From the NCBI RefSeq assembly GCF_000346465.2, contig NC_034016.1, positions 6,176,362 through 6,240,361 of the forward strand: a DNA stretch of 64,000 nt. Direction: 5' to 3'. Below the pieces are notes generated by a model, which saw only the letters and a program-made list of their open reading frames with translations, had not been told where the DNA came from and did no database searches. Positions 1 through 11,045 of this stretch are shown here, in pieces (position 1 is the stretch's first letter; every line of letters begins with the position of its first letter). Position numbers and translations under genes: made by a program. This DNA comes from Prunus persica (taxonomy: Eukaryota; Streptophyta; Magnoliopsida; Rosales; Rosaceae).

Positions 1-882
1 ATCATCAAGAAGTTTCCAAGACGGGGAATCCGCCGGATGAGACATCTGACCGTCAATTGATTTTCTAGCAGCATGCCACCAAGTCAAACTCTTAGCTGTC
101 TCATGTGATTGAAACATCCTTTTAAACCTTGGAATTGGGGGAAAATACCACACCACCTTCGCTGGCACACCCTCTTTCAAGATTGAATCTTTGCCTTCCT
201 TCCACCTTGAGATACCACAAGTAGGACAATTAGTTGAATCCTCATACTCCTTCCTATACAAGATGCAATCATTGGGGCATGCGTGCATTTTCTCATAACT
301 CAGCCCCAATGCACACAAAGTCTTTTTAGCCTCATACATGGAGGTTGGTATTGTATTTCCTTCTGGAAGCAAATCGCCTTGAAGTATCAATAATTCTGTA
401 AAACAGACATCACTCATCCCATGTTTTGCCTTCAAATTATACAACTTCACTAATGCCGATAACTTCGTGTACTTTCTACAACCAGGGTACACTGGTTGAT
501 CTCCATCCCCAATCACATTGGCAAACTCATACGGATCCGAACCAAAATCACCAAAATCATTATCATCCATATCAATTTCTTCAGACACAAAACTGTACCT
601 ACTATGGCCATCATCTTCTTCAACATTTCTACTAGCATTAGTAGTTGCTTCCCAAGGTTCTCCGTGAAATGTCCAATTCTTATAGCTTTGGTCAATTCCA
701 TTAAAGTATAAGTGATCCCTTATAATTCCAACCCCAAACAACTTCAAATTAACACATTTAACACATGGACAACGGATATGTGTTGTAGTTAGAAGATTTT
801 CTACAACAAAGTTCAAAAATGCTTCCACCCCAAATTCATATGCCTTCGATCTTCTATCCGAGTGCATCCATGACTTATCCAT
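1..882 (-). CDS. TNP2-type CACTA transposase (Transposase_21), N-terminal part, copy 1
   Basis: This is the N-terminal 294 codons of the CACTA transposase, which in the family binds element ends and catalyses excision and insertion. The start ATG (complement of 880-882) opens with MDKSWMHSDRRS, a typical TNP2 start. Residues about 5-75 form the transposase-associated domain with a CPCVKC cysteine motif, followed by an acidic linker. A second Cys-rich stretch (CPNDC, then CPTCG) begins the Transposase_21 domain. The frame appears open to the window edge. It is almost identical to 57702-58583 of copy 2; one clear difference is Val for Ala in the LNF(V/A)VENL stretch. I cannot see whether copy 1 carries the frameshift found further downstream in copy 2. 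A spliced 5' leader is likely (see 883-2478). Confidence 0.9.
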   Translation of the reverse strand, partial: MDKSWMHSDRRSKAYEFGVEAFLNFVVENLLTTTHIRCPCVKCVNLKLFGVGIIRDHLYFNGIDQSYKNWTFHGEPWEATTNASRNVEEDDGHSRYSFVSEEIDMDDNDFGDFGSDPYEFANVIGDGDQPVYPGCRKYTKLSALVKLYNLKAKHGMSDVCFTELLILQGDLLPEGNTIPTSMYEAKKTLCALGLSYEKMHACPNDCILYRKEYEDSTNCPTCGISRWKEGKDSILKEGVPAKVVWYFPPIPRFKRMFQSHETAKSLTWWHAARKSIDGQMSHPADSPSWKLLDD

Positions 883-2478
883 CTCCGACACTATAACCTA
901 TTATCTATAATAAAGTGAAAATACAGGCAATGACCATCACTATAGCAGATTATACAATGATCTAATCGCAAGTAATACACAACAGAGACGACGGGTTTTA
1001 AACAAAAACAGACGTATTTGGCATATATAGACGACGGATTTTCAACAGACGTCGTCTATTATAAGTAATACAAACGACGGTTTATGAAAAAACCGTCGTG
1101 TATAAGTAATACAACGACGGTAGTTTAAAAAAACCGTCGTGTAATCGTCGTCGTAAGCCTTAAAATTCGTCGTGTCTCAGTTTATTTTCAAGAACACAAA
1201 ACCCATTAAGAACACAACATATATATGAAACCAAGCAAGAAACCAACATATACATGAAACCAAGCATGAAAACAATAAATCCATTCCCAATTCAACATAA
1301 CATAGGGTGATTAAAAGATACGACAAAATTAAATCCATTTCCAATTCAACATAACAGATAATGTAATCCATGAACCCATTAAACAGAAAATCCATGAACC
1401 CATACCTATAAGCACATTATTAACAGATCGCAAAGCATACACATAAAACCCTTTAACAAAACAACCTAATATCATTCAATGAATTTACAAGGGGAAGATA
1501 GGGTTTATACTTACAGGTTGGACGAGCTCACAGATTCGACGGAGCCTGGAGAGTGCAACTTTTAATTAGAGCAGAAGTGAGAGAGCGAAATGTTATGTCG
1601 CGCGAAATCTGAAAATTTTAGGTTTCAGGGTTCGAAGTATAAGAATAAGAGCCAAATCTAAAAAAATTTAGGTCGCGCGAAAATTTTTAGAGTTCGCGCG
1701 TTTTAAAACGTCGAAAGAAAAACCAAGGCGAAAGTTCTACACGTACCGACGTAAATTTAATATTCCACGACGGAAACTTCATTTTTCGGATTAAGAACGT
1801 AAGGCCGTTCATTTTGAAGCTTCATTTTTCGGATTAATTTTAAATTTATTTTGAATTTTTTATATAACGACGACTGAAAAACCACGTCGGTGTTAAGAAA
1901 TTAAAGACGTTGTAAATTATATAAACCGACTTACATATTAAAATGACGTCGTTTAAAGCGTAAACCATGTCGTCGTATGTTTTTCTGTACGACGTAAAAT
2001 ATGTATTCCACGACGCAACCACCGTCGTTAAAAATTAATACCCTAAACCCATAAAACTAAATTATACAATTTAAAAAATTAAGTTTATAAAAGGTTTTAT
2101 GGTTTTAAAGCCTAACATATACCCTAGACTACCCAAAAATTATACTTTAAAAATAAACCCCAATAAATAACAACCCTAATCTCTAAACCCTAGACTCTAA
2201 ACCCTAAACCATAAAACTAGAAGTGATTTTATGACTCATCAAAACAATTTTGTTTTGGATGGTCATTTTAAATTTTTGTTATTCAAAATGAATTTTTTCA
2301 AGGTTTATGTGGAAGAAAATATATCAATGACTTCATAGGAGTTGACTTTTCAATTTTCTGATTTATTTTAAATTTATTTTGAATATTTTGATATAAAAAT
2401 AATAAAATATTCTTACCACAACAACAAACCACGTCGGTGTTAATAAATTGTAGACGTTGTAAATTGTAATAGACTACT
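883..2478 (-). promoter_or_regulatory. CACTA copy 1: 5' leader and intergenic region upstream of TNP2
   Basis: This is a non-coding stretch between gene 1 and TNP2. On the minus strand a probable first leader exon ends at a good donor (CCAACCT then GTAAGT, near 1516-1525), and a probable acceptor lies a few bases before the TNP2 ATG. Dense CGACG/CGTCG motifs occupy 980-1165 and 1690-2035. A GCGCG-containing patch at 1595-1705 may mark the transcription start region (inference). Most of this region is missing from copy 2, where it falls in the N gap. No protein-coding gene is apparent. Confidence 0.6.
2172..2216. repeat. Short degenerate telomere-like tract
   Basis: Several copies of the plant telomeric heptamer sense CCCTAAA occur here, interrupted by variants (CTCTAAACCCTAGACTCTAAACCCTAAACC), with weaker copies from about 2040. 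It sits in the non-coding DNA upstream of the CACTA transposase. It is too short and degenerate to be a telomere; telo-box-like sequences are also common in plant 5' regions. Confidence 0.5.
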
Positions 2479-2868
2479 AAGTCGTTAAAATGACGTCGTT
2501 AAAATGAGAAACCATGGCGGCTATTTAACTATACGACGTAAAATATATATATCAACGACTTAACCGCTGTCGTTACATAAACGTCGTCGATGATACCCTG
2601 AACCCTTAAGAAATTGAAGATGTTGTAAACCATAAACGACTCAATTGTTCAAAGAACGTCGTCTAACTATATTTTTACGTCGTATTTGTTTAAAACACGA
2701 AACAACAAAATACGACGGTTTGTGACTTTATTAGGTCGTTGGAAAAGTATTACACGTCGGTTAAGCAATTTGTATGTTTGTTTTTTTTTTAATTTAAGAA
2801 AACCTCAACAAATTTTTACATTACATATTATAGAGAAAATTTGTACATTATACATAAATATCAAGTGT

Positions 2869-5800
2869 TCAATAATTGCCCTGTTTAATAATTTGGAAAA
2901 CAAACTCTGCCCATTCATTCCGGACTTCATCAATGGCTTCTTGGGGGTATGAAGCTTCCTGGTTTCCCTTGGCATACTGCATAAACAATGACTATTAGGG
3001 TTTATAAATAAAAAGAAATTCAATCACAGACGACGATATTTTTCATAACCGACGTAGTATATCCATTCAACGACGTTAATTTTACATGACCGTCGTTGAT
3101 AATACAAAAAACGACGTGAAATGTATGAAGGTAATTTCTTCTTACCTTATTCTCAAACCCCAAGGAAGGATCCATGATGATGTCCCTCATGAAGCGCATC
3201 ACATAATACCCGCATTCGACATTGCTGGGTTGCTTTGGTGTGCCTGAGAGAGTTTTCCAAATTACATTTTTACGTCCTGCTCGGGCTATGTGGGTATTAT
3301 ATATTTTTAAAGCACTGTTCACGATGTTTTTCGCCTCTTCGTCGACCACACGATGACCTGGCAGAGGATCCAGAAAATAGACGGTCTCCTTCTTTGCTCT
3401 TACAATCAGCAAGATCCAATGGCGGCTGCACAAAATTAATATAAAAACGACGGTTATTTACAAAAACGACGTATTATAGTATTTCACACGACGAAATAAA
3501 GTAGATAACGACGACATTATATATTTATCACGACGATAAATAAATACCGACGTGGTTAGTAGTTTCAAACGACTAAATAAAATAAAACACCGACGTGGTT
3601 AGTTTATAAGCTGTCATTTATTGAAAATCATAAAAACAAAATCCTAAGGAGACTAACCCTGGATTGTAAGGCATCATGAAAAGCTGTTCACCGTCTGTCT
3701 TCTGAAGTCGAGCTGCTACCAGTCGTGATCTTTCAGTTATTGTGCCAGAGTTGGCACTAACTGTAGCAGGGTCAATAAAGCCAACCATGCTGCACATATT
3801 GGCTTGTTTCAAAACATCGTGTAAGTACCTAAATACATAAAATAATATAAACAAGTCAGCACAAATAAACACGACGGTTATGTATAAAAAAACGACGTAT
3901 TATAATATTTCACACGACGTACTGAAATAGATGAGGACGTTATAATATATTTATCACGACGGTAGTTAGTTAAGACGACGTGGTTAGTTAGTTAAGACGA
4001 CGCAATATATAAACCAACGAGGTATTATTTTAGAAGTACAAACCTCATATATACAGCCAATACAGTAGCTCCAATTTCTTCCATGCCTGCAAATTGTGTA
4101 ATATCTTCAGGCAGGAGGAAGGTATCGCGCTCACCACCAAACACCTCCTTATCAATTGTAAATTGGAGTGTCTTATCCTCAGGCAGGAGTGTCGTTTCCA
4201 CAAAACGACAAAGAGTTTTTAAAGAAGATGGCGCCTCCATATTTGAATAAGCACCAACTTCAATAACCTGTTTAAAGAAATAAAAAAAATGACGTGGTAA
4301 TTCAATAAAGAGGACGGTTTAAGGAATAAAACGTCGTCTTAAAAGGATTTAAACGACGGTGAAAAAACTGTCGTGGTAATTCAATAAAGACGACGGTTTT
4401 ATGAATAAAGCGTCGTCTGAAACCATTTAAACGACGGTGCAAAAACCGTCGTTTAAATATTTTATTACGTCTTAAAAAAATTCCGCCGTCTAAGTTTTAA
4501 ACAAACGACGGATTAAATAAAAATATCGACGTCTGAAATTTTGAAAAACAAATAAAAAAGGCAAAGTTATGTGAACATACCTTGTCGTCATGCTTTTCTT
4601 CATCTTCTTTCTCCTTTTCTTCTTCCTTCTCTTCATCTCTTTTTTCTTCTTCCTTCTCTTCATCTGGCTGATGTTTCCCCATTTTGGCAGTATCATCCTC
4701 CAAATGTAGGGATCTCACATCACCTCCAGAGCAGCTAGCTTTGTCAGACATTGGATTTTTGGGGCTTTGGCTAATTCTTGGTTTAAGCATGCTTGAATCA
4801 AAATTGGGAATTAATTGGGAAAGCTGACTCAGGAAATGCTCCCTCTCAGCCTCTACCAATTGTTTTGTCCTAGCCTCCATCCTTAAGGCCTCTTCCCTTG
4901 CCTTAGCCTCCATCTTTTTAGTCTCTTCTTGAAGGAGAACTCTTAAACTGTCCTTCAAACGGTCGTCAAAGCTCACCCTCTGTGGTTTGGGCAAATTGAA
5001 ATATTGCCTTGGGGAAACACCAGCACCAACTCCCCTCAGTCTGCCTGGATGCTCGGGGCCCAAAGCCATGGTCAGCACATCATTGCTGCCATCTACTCTG
5101 ACTTTGCCTTCCGAGACTTGTTTCTGCAATTCATCCTAAAAAAAGATAAACAAAAAAACACACGACGGTTATTTATGTACAAACGACGTATTATATAATT
5201 TCACACGACGCAATAACGTATAAACCGACGTTATTATAACTTATCACGACGGTAGTTATACCGACGTGGTTATTTATTTAAAACGACGAAATGAATAAAC
5301 AACCGACGTCTTATGCTATAATTAAAGATAACAGAGTAGTGATTCCTATTTAGACCGTTAACGACGTTTTTAAAAAATTTTCGACGTGGTAATATCATTC
5401 ACACGACGCGAAAATGAACCACCGACGTCTTATGCTATAATTACAGAAAACATAGTAGTGATTCCTATTTAGACCTTTAACGACGTTTTTAAAAACTTTT
5501 CGACGTGGTAACACTACTACAAAAAAGCAAAAAGACGACGGTAAATCACCGTCGTGTATTTGGGTTTAATAAAAATTTAAAACAGAGTGATAGTAGGCTT
5601 ACTATTAATTTTGCTTTCTCTGCCACCTTTGGATCAGGGATGTTACCATGTTTGTCCTGTCTAGCTCTCTTCCATAAGGTAGATCGATCAATTTCTACCC
5701 CAGGCATGGTTTCCTCCAATTGATCCTCCAATCCAGCATATCCTTTTCGAGACAATCGATGATTGTACTCGAGTTTCTCCCTAATCTGTGCATGTTGAGA

Positions 5801-6362
5801 ATGCACAGACTCAAAATCTTTGGATAGCCTTGAAGCTACAAAGGCATCCCATTGTGCTTTCTCTATGAATTTATATGTTTCAGGGGGTTGGCTTAATTTC
5901 TCCCTGTCATTGGTGTATGGAAGGATATAATGCCTCGTTAGTGTAGACTTGAAATCCTTCCATTTCTTGGAAGCAGAAGCTAAAACAGAGGTCTTGCCCC
6001 CTTGGCCTACGACAAAAGCCATGTCAACTGCTTCCCAAATCTGCTCCTTTATATCCTTGGGGATTTGGGACCATTTCTTGTCCACAAGTGGGATCCTGGA
6101 GCGTGCCAACACACCAATATACGACTGCATCTCAATATGTGCTTGGCCAACACCTTTCCCCCTTTTATTGTACTCAACAATTGGCCTTAGTTTCTGAAGC
6201 TTTCTCTTCACAACACGAGGCATTGTGCTCATACCTCGACCAGTCTTTGAATCATCTGAGATTGTTGTCTGGCTGGTTTGTTCTGTCTCAGCAGATGATG
6301 AAGCAAACTTCATCTTCTTCGAAGACTTCATCTCCTTCGAAGACTTGTCTTGAGGAGCTACC
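2869..6362 (-). pseudogene. CACTA gene 1, copy 1: Transposase_24-like plus Ulp1-type protease; start codon deleted
   Basis: The exons, mapped by splice sites and by copy 2, are 5603-6362, 4581-5135, 4044-4267, 3658-3828, 3146-3425 and 2869-2976. Exon 1 encodes a Lys/Ser-rich N-terminus, a basic stretch, and a segment like the Transposase_24 (Ptta/En/Spm) domain ending near RSTLWKRARQDKHG. Exon 2 has an amphipathic Glu/Arg region and an acidic Glu/Asp/Lys tract. Exons 4-5 carry the Ulp1 (peptidase C48) core: His in RHWILLIV, Asp in VYFLDPL, Gln in KQPSN and Cys in ECGYY. Compared with copy 2, the first 17 or so codons, the start ATG and the preceding splice acceptor are missing, replaced directly by upstream sequence that is also tandemly duplicated. 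The reading frame is otherwise open, including a CGA codon where copy 2 has TGA. The next in-frame ATG could start a shortened protein. Confidence 0.85.
5512..5561. repeat. Internal copy of the CACTA right terminus in copy 1
   Basis: The 5512 end reads CACTACTACAAAAAAGC, followed by a hairpin at 5535-5555 (ACGACGGT, 5-nt loop, ACCGTCGT). This is the reverse complement of the right end of copy 2 (62617-62663), but with the canonical terminal C. At the same place copy 2 (53022-53075) has about 53 bp of ordinary intron 1 sequence instead. With the left terminus at 9440 it delimits a 3929-bp unit that has both CACTA ends. Confidence 0.85.
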
Positions 6363-6640
6363 AAAATATTTCAGGAAAACATTAAGAACACAAACGACGG
6401 TATTAAAAAAATACGACGTATGATATGATTTGAAAATATTTCAGGAAAACATTAAGAACACAAACGACGGTATTAAAAAAATACGACGTATGATATGATT
6501 ATATGTTCACACGACGTCAATAGTAATACACCGTCGTGGTAAACTATTATTTATATAACGTCATGGTATTTATGTTCACACGACGTCAATAGTAATACAC
6601 CGTCGTGGTAAACTATTATTTATATAACGTCATGGTATTT
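6363..6640. repeat. Two tandem duplications beside the gene 1 start deletion (about 70 bp x2 and 69 bp x2)
   Basis: One unit at 6363-6432 is repeated at 6433-6500, each starting AAAATATTTCAGG. A second unit starts at 6503 and repeats at 6572 with a period of 69. The first duplication is absent from copy 2 and abuts the deleted start of gene 1. The second has a counterpart in copy 2 (51900-52040), so it is older. Both units carry CGACG motifs. Confidence 0.85.
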
Positions 6641-7982
6641 ATGTTCATACGACGTTAGATACCAACCCTAGTTTCTTTTTCTTTATATTTTATCAAATAA
6701 GGGAAAAACAAAAACCATTGTTCAGCGAAATCAAACCTGCAATTAAACAAGCATATAAAAAAAGACTATTATTTTAAAAAGAACTTTGTCAATTTTCAGA
6801 CGACGCTAGAACAACTGACGAACCGTCGTGGTCTACCGTCGTCTTATTTAGTTGATGTAGTTGTCTTCAAAGTTGGAAACTTTCTCTCTTTGTCTGTATA
6901 TTTTATCAAACTTGGAAAGAAGTAAAATGATTTTGGCCAGAAAAAAGGTAAAAAGATTTTTCAAACAAAAAACGTATGAGCATGCAAAACAGTAACCAAA
7001 ATAGTGAAAATGAAAGCTTACCTTTTGCGTGCAATGAAAGCAAGAGGAAGATGATCGATGTTTAAGTTCAGAAACGACGAAGAAGACGAGAGGAAGACGA
7101 TGAGAAACTCTGACAATGCTTTGACAAGGAAAAAAGACGAAAAGGTTTCTCTGGGAGATTGAAATTTTTAATCGGGTTTGGAAACAGTGCATGTGTAAGT
7201 CGAAAAGTTGCTTACATATAAAACCATTTCAAAAAAATAATACGGCGGTTACATTTAACTACGTCGTTTTTAACTAAAACGACGCAATATTTTTCATTCG
7301 ACGTGGAATCATTTCATTTAACGTCGTTAGGTTTAATATAACCGACGTGGATTTTAATTTTTAAATTATGAATAGAATTTTTTTTCCCGTGACCTTTCAG
7401 TTTATTTTTCAATTACAGTGCGTTATAAATAGAGTTTTTTTTCCGGAGGAAATTTAAAACGAAGGAAATTAATATTCTGCAATATGTAAAGTTTCTTTTT
7501 TGGATGACAGATTTAAATAAAATAAGAATATAAAAACAACAAATGTGTAAGTCAAGTAGACGAAAAGTTGCTTACATATAAAACCATTTCAAAAAAATAA
7601 TACGGCGGTTACATATAACTACGACGTATAAATTACAAAATACGACGGTACATTTAACTTCGGACGTGGTAAATAAATACGACAGTAGTTTGTAGGTACC
7701 GTCGTAGTAAACTCAAAAATTAAAGTACATAAGTAATAACTCGCGTCATGGTATATTATTTAACACGTCGTTTTTATTAATTTACCGACGTGGATTTCTG
7801 TAATATACGTCGATCATACCGACGTTGATTTTACAATTTAAACGGCGGTTTTTTTGTAAGGACCGCCGTTGGTTTTAAAAATTTATTCTATAAATTTGTC
7901 GCTTTCATTCATTTTCGGTTTACATTTAAGGTTCCAAGTTCTTCCTCTCTCAGTCTCTCATGTCTCAAAGACAATAATTTGG

Positions 7983-8282
7983 ATGTTTTCTCAAAGAGAA
8001 ATTGAGCTTACTCGCATCAAATATATGTCCTTGATCAAGCCTGATAGGACACTTAGTGCTTCTGAATACTCCTTGCTTTCCATCAAAAGAGATGCAAGCC
8101 TGGCCTCCACTCGCTGTCGAAGGAAAGTTCGCTTCTCAGGGAAATCTGAAGATCAGATGTGCCTGATCCTCTGCTTGATTTTCTTGCCTAAGAAGATCGT
8201 CGGATTTATTGTGATAGCCTCTTCCTTTATCCGTAGAGCTTCAGAAGAAGAAGATGGGTTTCAAGAATGCGATAAAGAATAG
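7983..8282 (+). CDS. Unrecognised 99-aa ORF, antisense inside the CACTA 5' region (copy 1)
   Basis: The ORF begins MFSQREIELTR and ends FQECDKE, and is rich in Ser, Arg and Lys. It is antisense to the element's own genes. Just upstream on the plus strand lie a TATA-like TCTATAAAT (about 7888) and a stretch resembling a plant 5' leader. CGACG motifs stop at about 7870 and resume at about 8410, so the block looks like non-element DNA. A second short coding-like stretch (8345-8410, DIVNALNYTSPAERY) follows in the same direction. The copy at 50227-50526 is identical at protein level. I do not recognise the family; a captured host gene fragment is my inference. Confidence 0.4.
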   Translation: MFSQREIELTRIKYMSLIKPDRTLSASEYSLLSIKRDASLASTRCRRKVRFSGKSEDQMCLILCLIFLPKKIVGFIVIASSFIRRASEEEDGFQECDKE

Positions 8283-8399
8283 AAATGGCTTCAGATGGCC
8301 TCTAAAGCATGAGCAATTGAATCAGTAGTTTCTGGGAGATATGATGAAGACATTGTCAATGCTTTGAACTACACAAGTCCTGCAGAAAGATATGTTAAA

Positions 8400-9440
8400 G
8401 AAACTGAAACAACGGCGGTTTTCTCTTCTACCGTCGTCTTTTCTCGTCGTCTATATTAAGTTAAGATGGCGGTAGATTTATAATTACCGACGTAGATTAT
8501 TTTGTTAAACGTCGTTAAGTGTACTACAACCGACGTGGATTTTAATTTTAAATTATAAATAGAGTTTTTTTTCCCGTATTCTTTCAGTTTTAGTTTTCAA
8601 TTCCAAAGCGTGATAAATAGATTTTTCTTTCCCGAGGAAATTTAAAATGAGGGAAATTAATGTTCTAGAATTTGTAAACTAACACGACGCAATATTTGCA
8701 AATCTGTGTCATCTGTTAAGATTATGATGTGGAACAGAGTTCCATCTGGTAAGATTTCGTAACCCTTGGGATCTCAGATAAAACTGATTATGTCGGCGGT
8801 GTTCTATATAAACCGTCGTGGTTATTTCAATTCTTGTCATTAAGTAGATCTACCGACGTAGGATAAGAAAATCAAAGAAAAAAATTGTTAACAAAAATTC
8901 TTATTAAGACGACCGTTAAAATTAAAGGTACGACGTATAAAATGAATAAATACGACGATAAATTTTATTGTACGATTTAAAGATAACGTCGTAGAACTAT
9001 ACGAGAATGACGTCGATATATTTATATTTTCCGTCGTTGTAAATTAATTTAATACGGCGATATTTTATATTTTAAAGCCGTGAATTTGTTTGTAATTATA
9101 CGGCGTCTTATACGAAAACCTCGTCGTGTTATTTTATGAGTAAAAACGGCAGTTTTTATTGAAATCGTCGTCTTTACTTTCTACGTCGGTCGATTCATAA
9201 CTTCTGCCGTTCTTTGTTGGCATTGATTTTACACTGCGGAAATCTGTTTCAAATAGACGTCGGTTGTTTAATTATGTACGTCGTTGTTTTTGAACAGCCA
9301 TTTGAAACTCCATTTTTTAGTTGGCTAAGGTTGTATTACACGACGGTGTTTTTAGAACCGTCGTCTTTTTATAAACCACGACGGTGTTCACTTAGACCGT
9401 CGTTGTTTTCTGGTCATCTTTTTCACTTTTTGTAGTAGTG
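8400..9440 (-). repeat. CACTA left subterminal region with CGACG/CGTCG motif array and terminus (copy 1)
   Basis: Mixed-orientation CGACG/CGTCG motifs recur every few tens of bases, many as facing pairs ACGACGGT...ACCGTCGT that can fold. The terminal inverted repeat is 9424-9440. This matches 49053-50100 of copy 2, except that copy 2 has an extra 16-bp tandem duplication near 49330. In CACTA elements the subterminal repeats are binding sites for the element-encoded DNA-binding protein. No coding gene is seen. Confidence 0.85.
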
Positions 9441-11040
9441 ACCTCAAAACCAATTGAGAGTAGTCTAACTCTTTATAAACTCATGCTTGGTCTCTTAACT
9501 TTTCAATGTGAGACAAATACTCTCAACAATTATATAATATAATGAGCATTATGTGAACTTAAATTCAAGATTATGGAGTTCTTTGGTTCGAAATTTCCTC
9601 AACATCTTCGAGTTTGAGGTCGGACTGAACTTCCAATCCAAGATTATGGAGAATTCCTCTTCCAACCCAGAAATCAACATGAACATATACGGGCATATGA
9701 TATAATGGGAATCCTAGACCACTAAAAGTATCTACTTTCTTCGATTGGGTCATGAGCTATGATTATTGATCTTGGCCGAGTCAATACTCATCCAAAAATC
9801 CAAGTAGTTAAGAAACCGTGTAGACTGTAGCCGGGTCCATTACACAAAATAGGGCAACACTTTAATGTCAACAAGTCAATCCATAAAGCAACATCACATT
9901 CACATCACAATTTCCACAATGTTCATAGTCTTGGCCTATAAAAAAAAAATTGTTCATAGTCTTGAGCGATGATTATTGATCTTGACTACCGTGTAGATTG
10001 TAGCAGGGTCCATTACACAAGATAGGGAAAGACTTTAATGTCAACAAGTCAATCCATAAAGCAACATCACAATCATATCACCATTTCCACAATGTTCATA
10101 GTCTCTCAATCCGACATATCAATATCCCATTGCCAAAAAAAAAAGTGTAGAGTTTGCTTCTCTTGGTTGTTAAATATTTAAAAATTCGAGTTTAATTGGG
10201 CTTAACTTGGAATTAAATGCACTGAAAATTTCTGGATTAAAATCCGGTGGTTGGAAAGTAAGCAGAAGTACTGCATGCATGATGCAAGTTGATATTGCAC
10301 TAGTGTATTTTTTTGGGAGCAACAAAACCTACAATTAATATGTTATTTTTAATTTTTCTATTTACTATGGATAAACGCTTAAATATTACACATAATAAGT
10401 TTAGTAAGAATTAGTTGAGAACTTGAGATATGGTTGAGTATAATTAGTCTTGTTGAACAATAAAAACCAATCAAGCCTTCGAAATCCAATTTCTAACATA
10501 CACGGACTCATTTCACAAAAACAAAAGAAAAAAAAACACATAATTTTAGCAAGCGGCAACGGAATGAAAAATATAAAGAATTCAAACTAATGTGCTAGCT
10601 ATAGTAGGGTTAGGAACTAATGGTTTTCTTTTATAAGGAATTTTCCACTTTGGTTCTTGTAGTTTCAGTAGTTTGAGTTTTGTATTTTAAACGGAATTGA
10701 AAAACAATTTAATTGACTTTATAATGATAAAATTGACATAATCATAAGATTGAGGTTTAAAAGTTGCTTTTTTAAGATCAAATATTATGTATAATCATGA
10801 AAGAAATGATTCCTGACTATTCCGTTTGTATGATTTGTATGATTTATTCAATTCAAAAAAGAAAAGAAAAGAAAGACCTTTAAGCCAACCATGAATCTCG
10901 TGGAGGCCTTTTTGCAGGAACATCATTATTTTTGTTCTATCCCATTTTCCTGGTTACTACTACCAGATTAGATATTGGTAGAAGACTTCAAAGTCAAGCC
11001 ATCAATGACGACAAAGATTTAATCTCATCAAAGCTAAGTG
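9441..11040. other. RLP unit A 5' flank (duplicated in unit B)
   Basis: No gene is seen. The stretch aligns with 30034-31260 upstream of the second RLP, with moderate divergence and indels. It has an internal direct repeat of about 150 bp (around 9770-9930 and 9960-10105, both containing TGTTCATAGTCT). A block at about 10565-10710 is absent from unit B. The short minus-strand ORF at 9571-9753 recurs in the other flank copies but looks like a passenger of the duplication rather than a gene. Confidence 0.7.
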
Positions 11041-11045
11041 GTGTC

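Larger units (their letters stand above)
1..9440 (-). mobile_element. CACTA (En/Spm-like) transposon, copy 1, 5' part; continues beyond the left edge
   Basis: The reverse complement is nearly identical to 49053-58583 of copy 2. The element's left terminus lies at 9424-9440 and reads CACTACTACAAAAAGTG on the minus strand, the standard CACTA start. It is followed by subterminal DNA full of CGACG/CGTCG motifs, then gene 1 (Transposase_24 plus Ulp1), then the start of the TNP2 transposase, cut by the window edge. The flank at 9441 (ACCTCAAAACC) matches an uninterrupted paralogous site at about 30034 in RLP unit B, which fixes the insertion boundary and shows that the terminal G belongs to the element. 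The right terminus is outside the window, so target duplication cannot be checked. An extra right-terminus sequence lies inside this copy at 5512-5561. Confidence 0.93.

Noticed and set aside
1000..1160. The regularly spaced ACGACGG motifs were considered as a CRISPR-like or satellite array
   Set aside because: Spacing and orientation vary, units are only 5-8 bp, and the context is a plant CACTA element.
2172..2216. Telomere or telomere-fusion remnant
   Set aside because: Too short and degenerate, and embedded inside a transposon.
9571..9753. A minus-strand frame (KVDTFSGLGFPLYHMP...) that recurs at 30160-30342
   Set aside because: It lies wholly inside the duplicated RLP-unit flank, has no recognised motif, and decays in the other flank copies. 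Shared by descent, not evidence of a gene.
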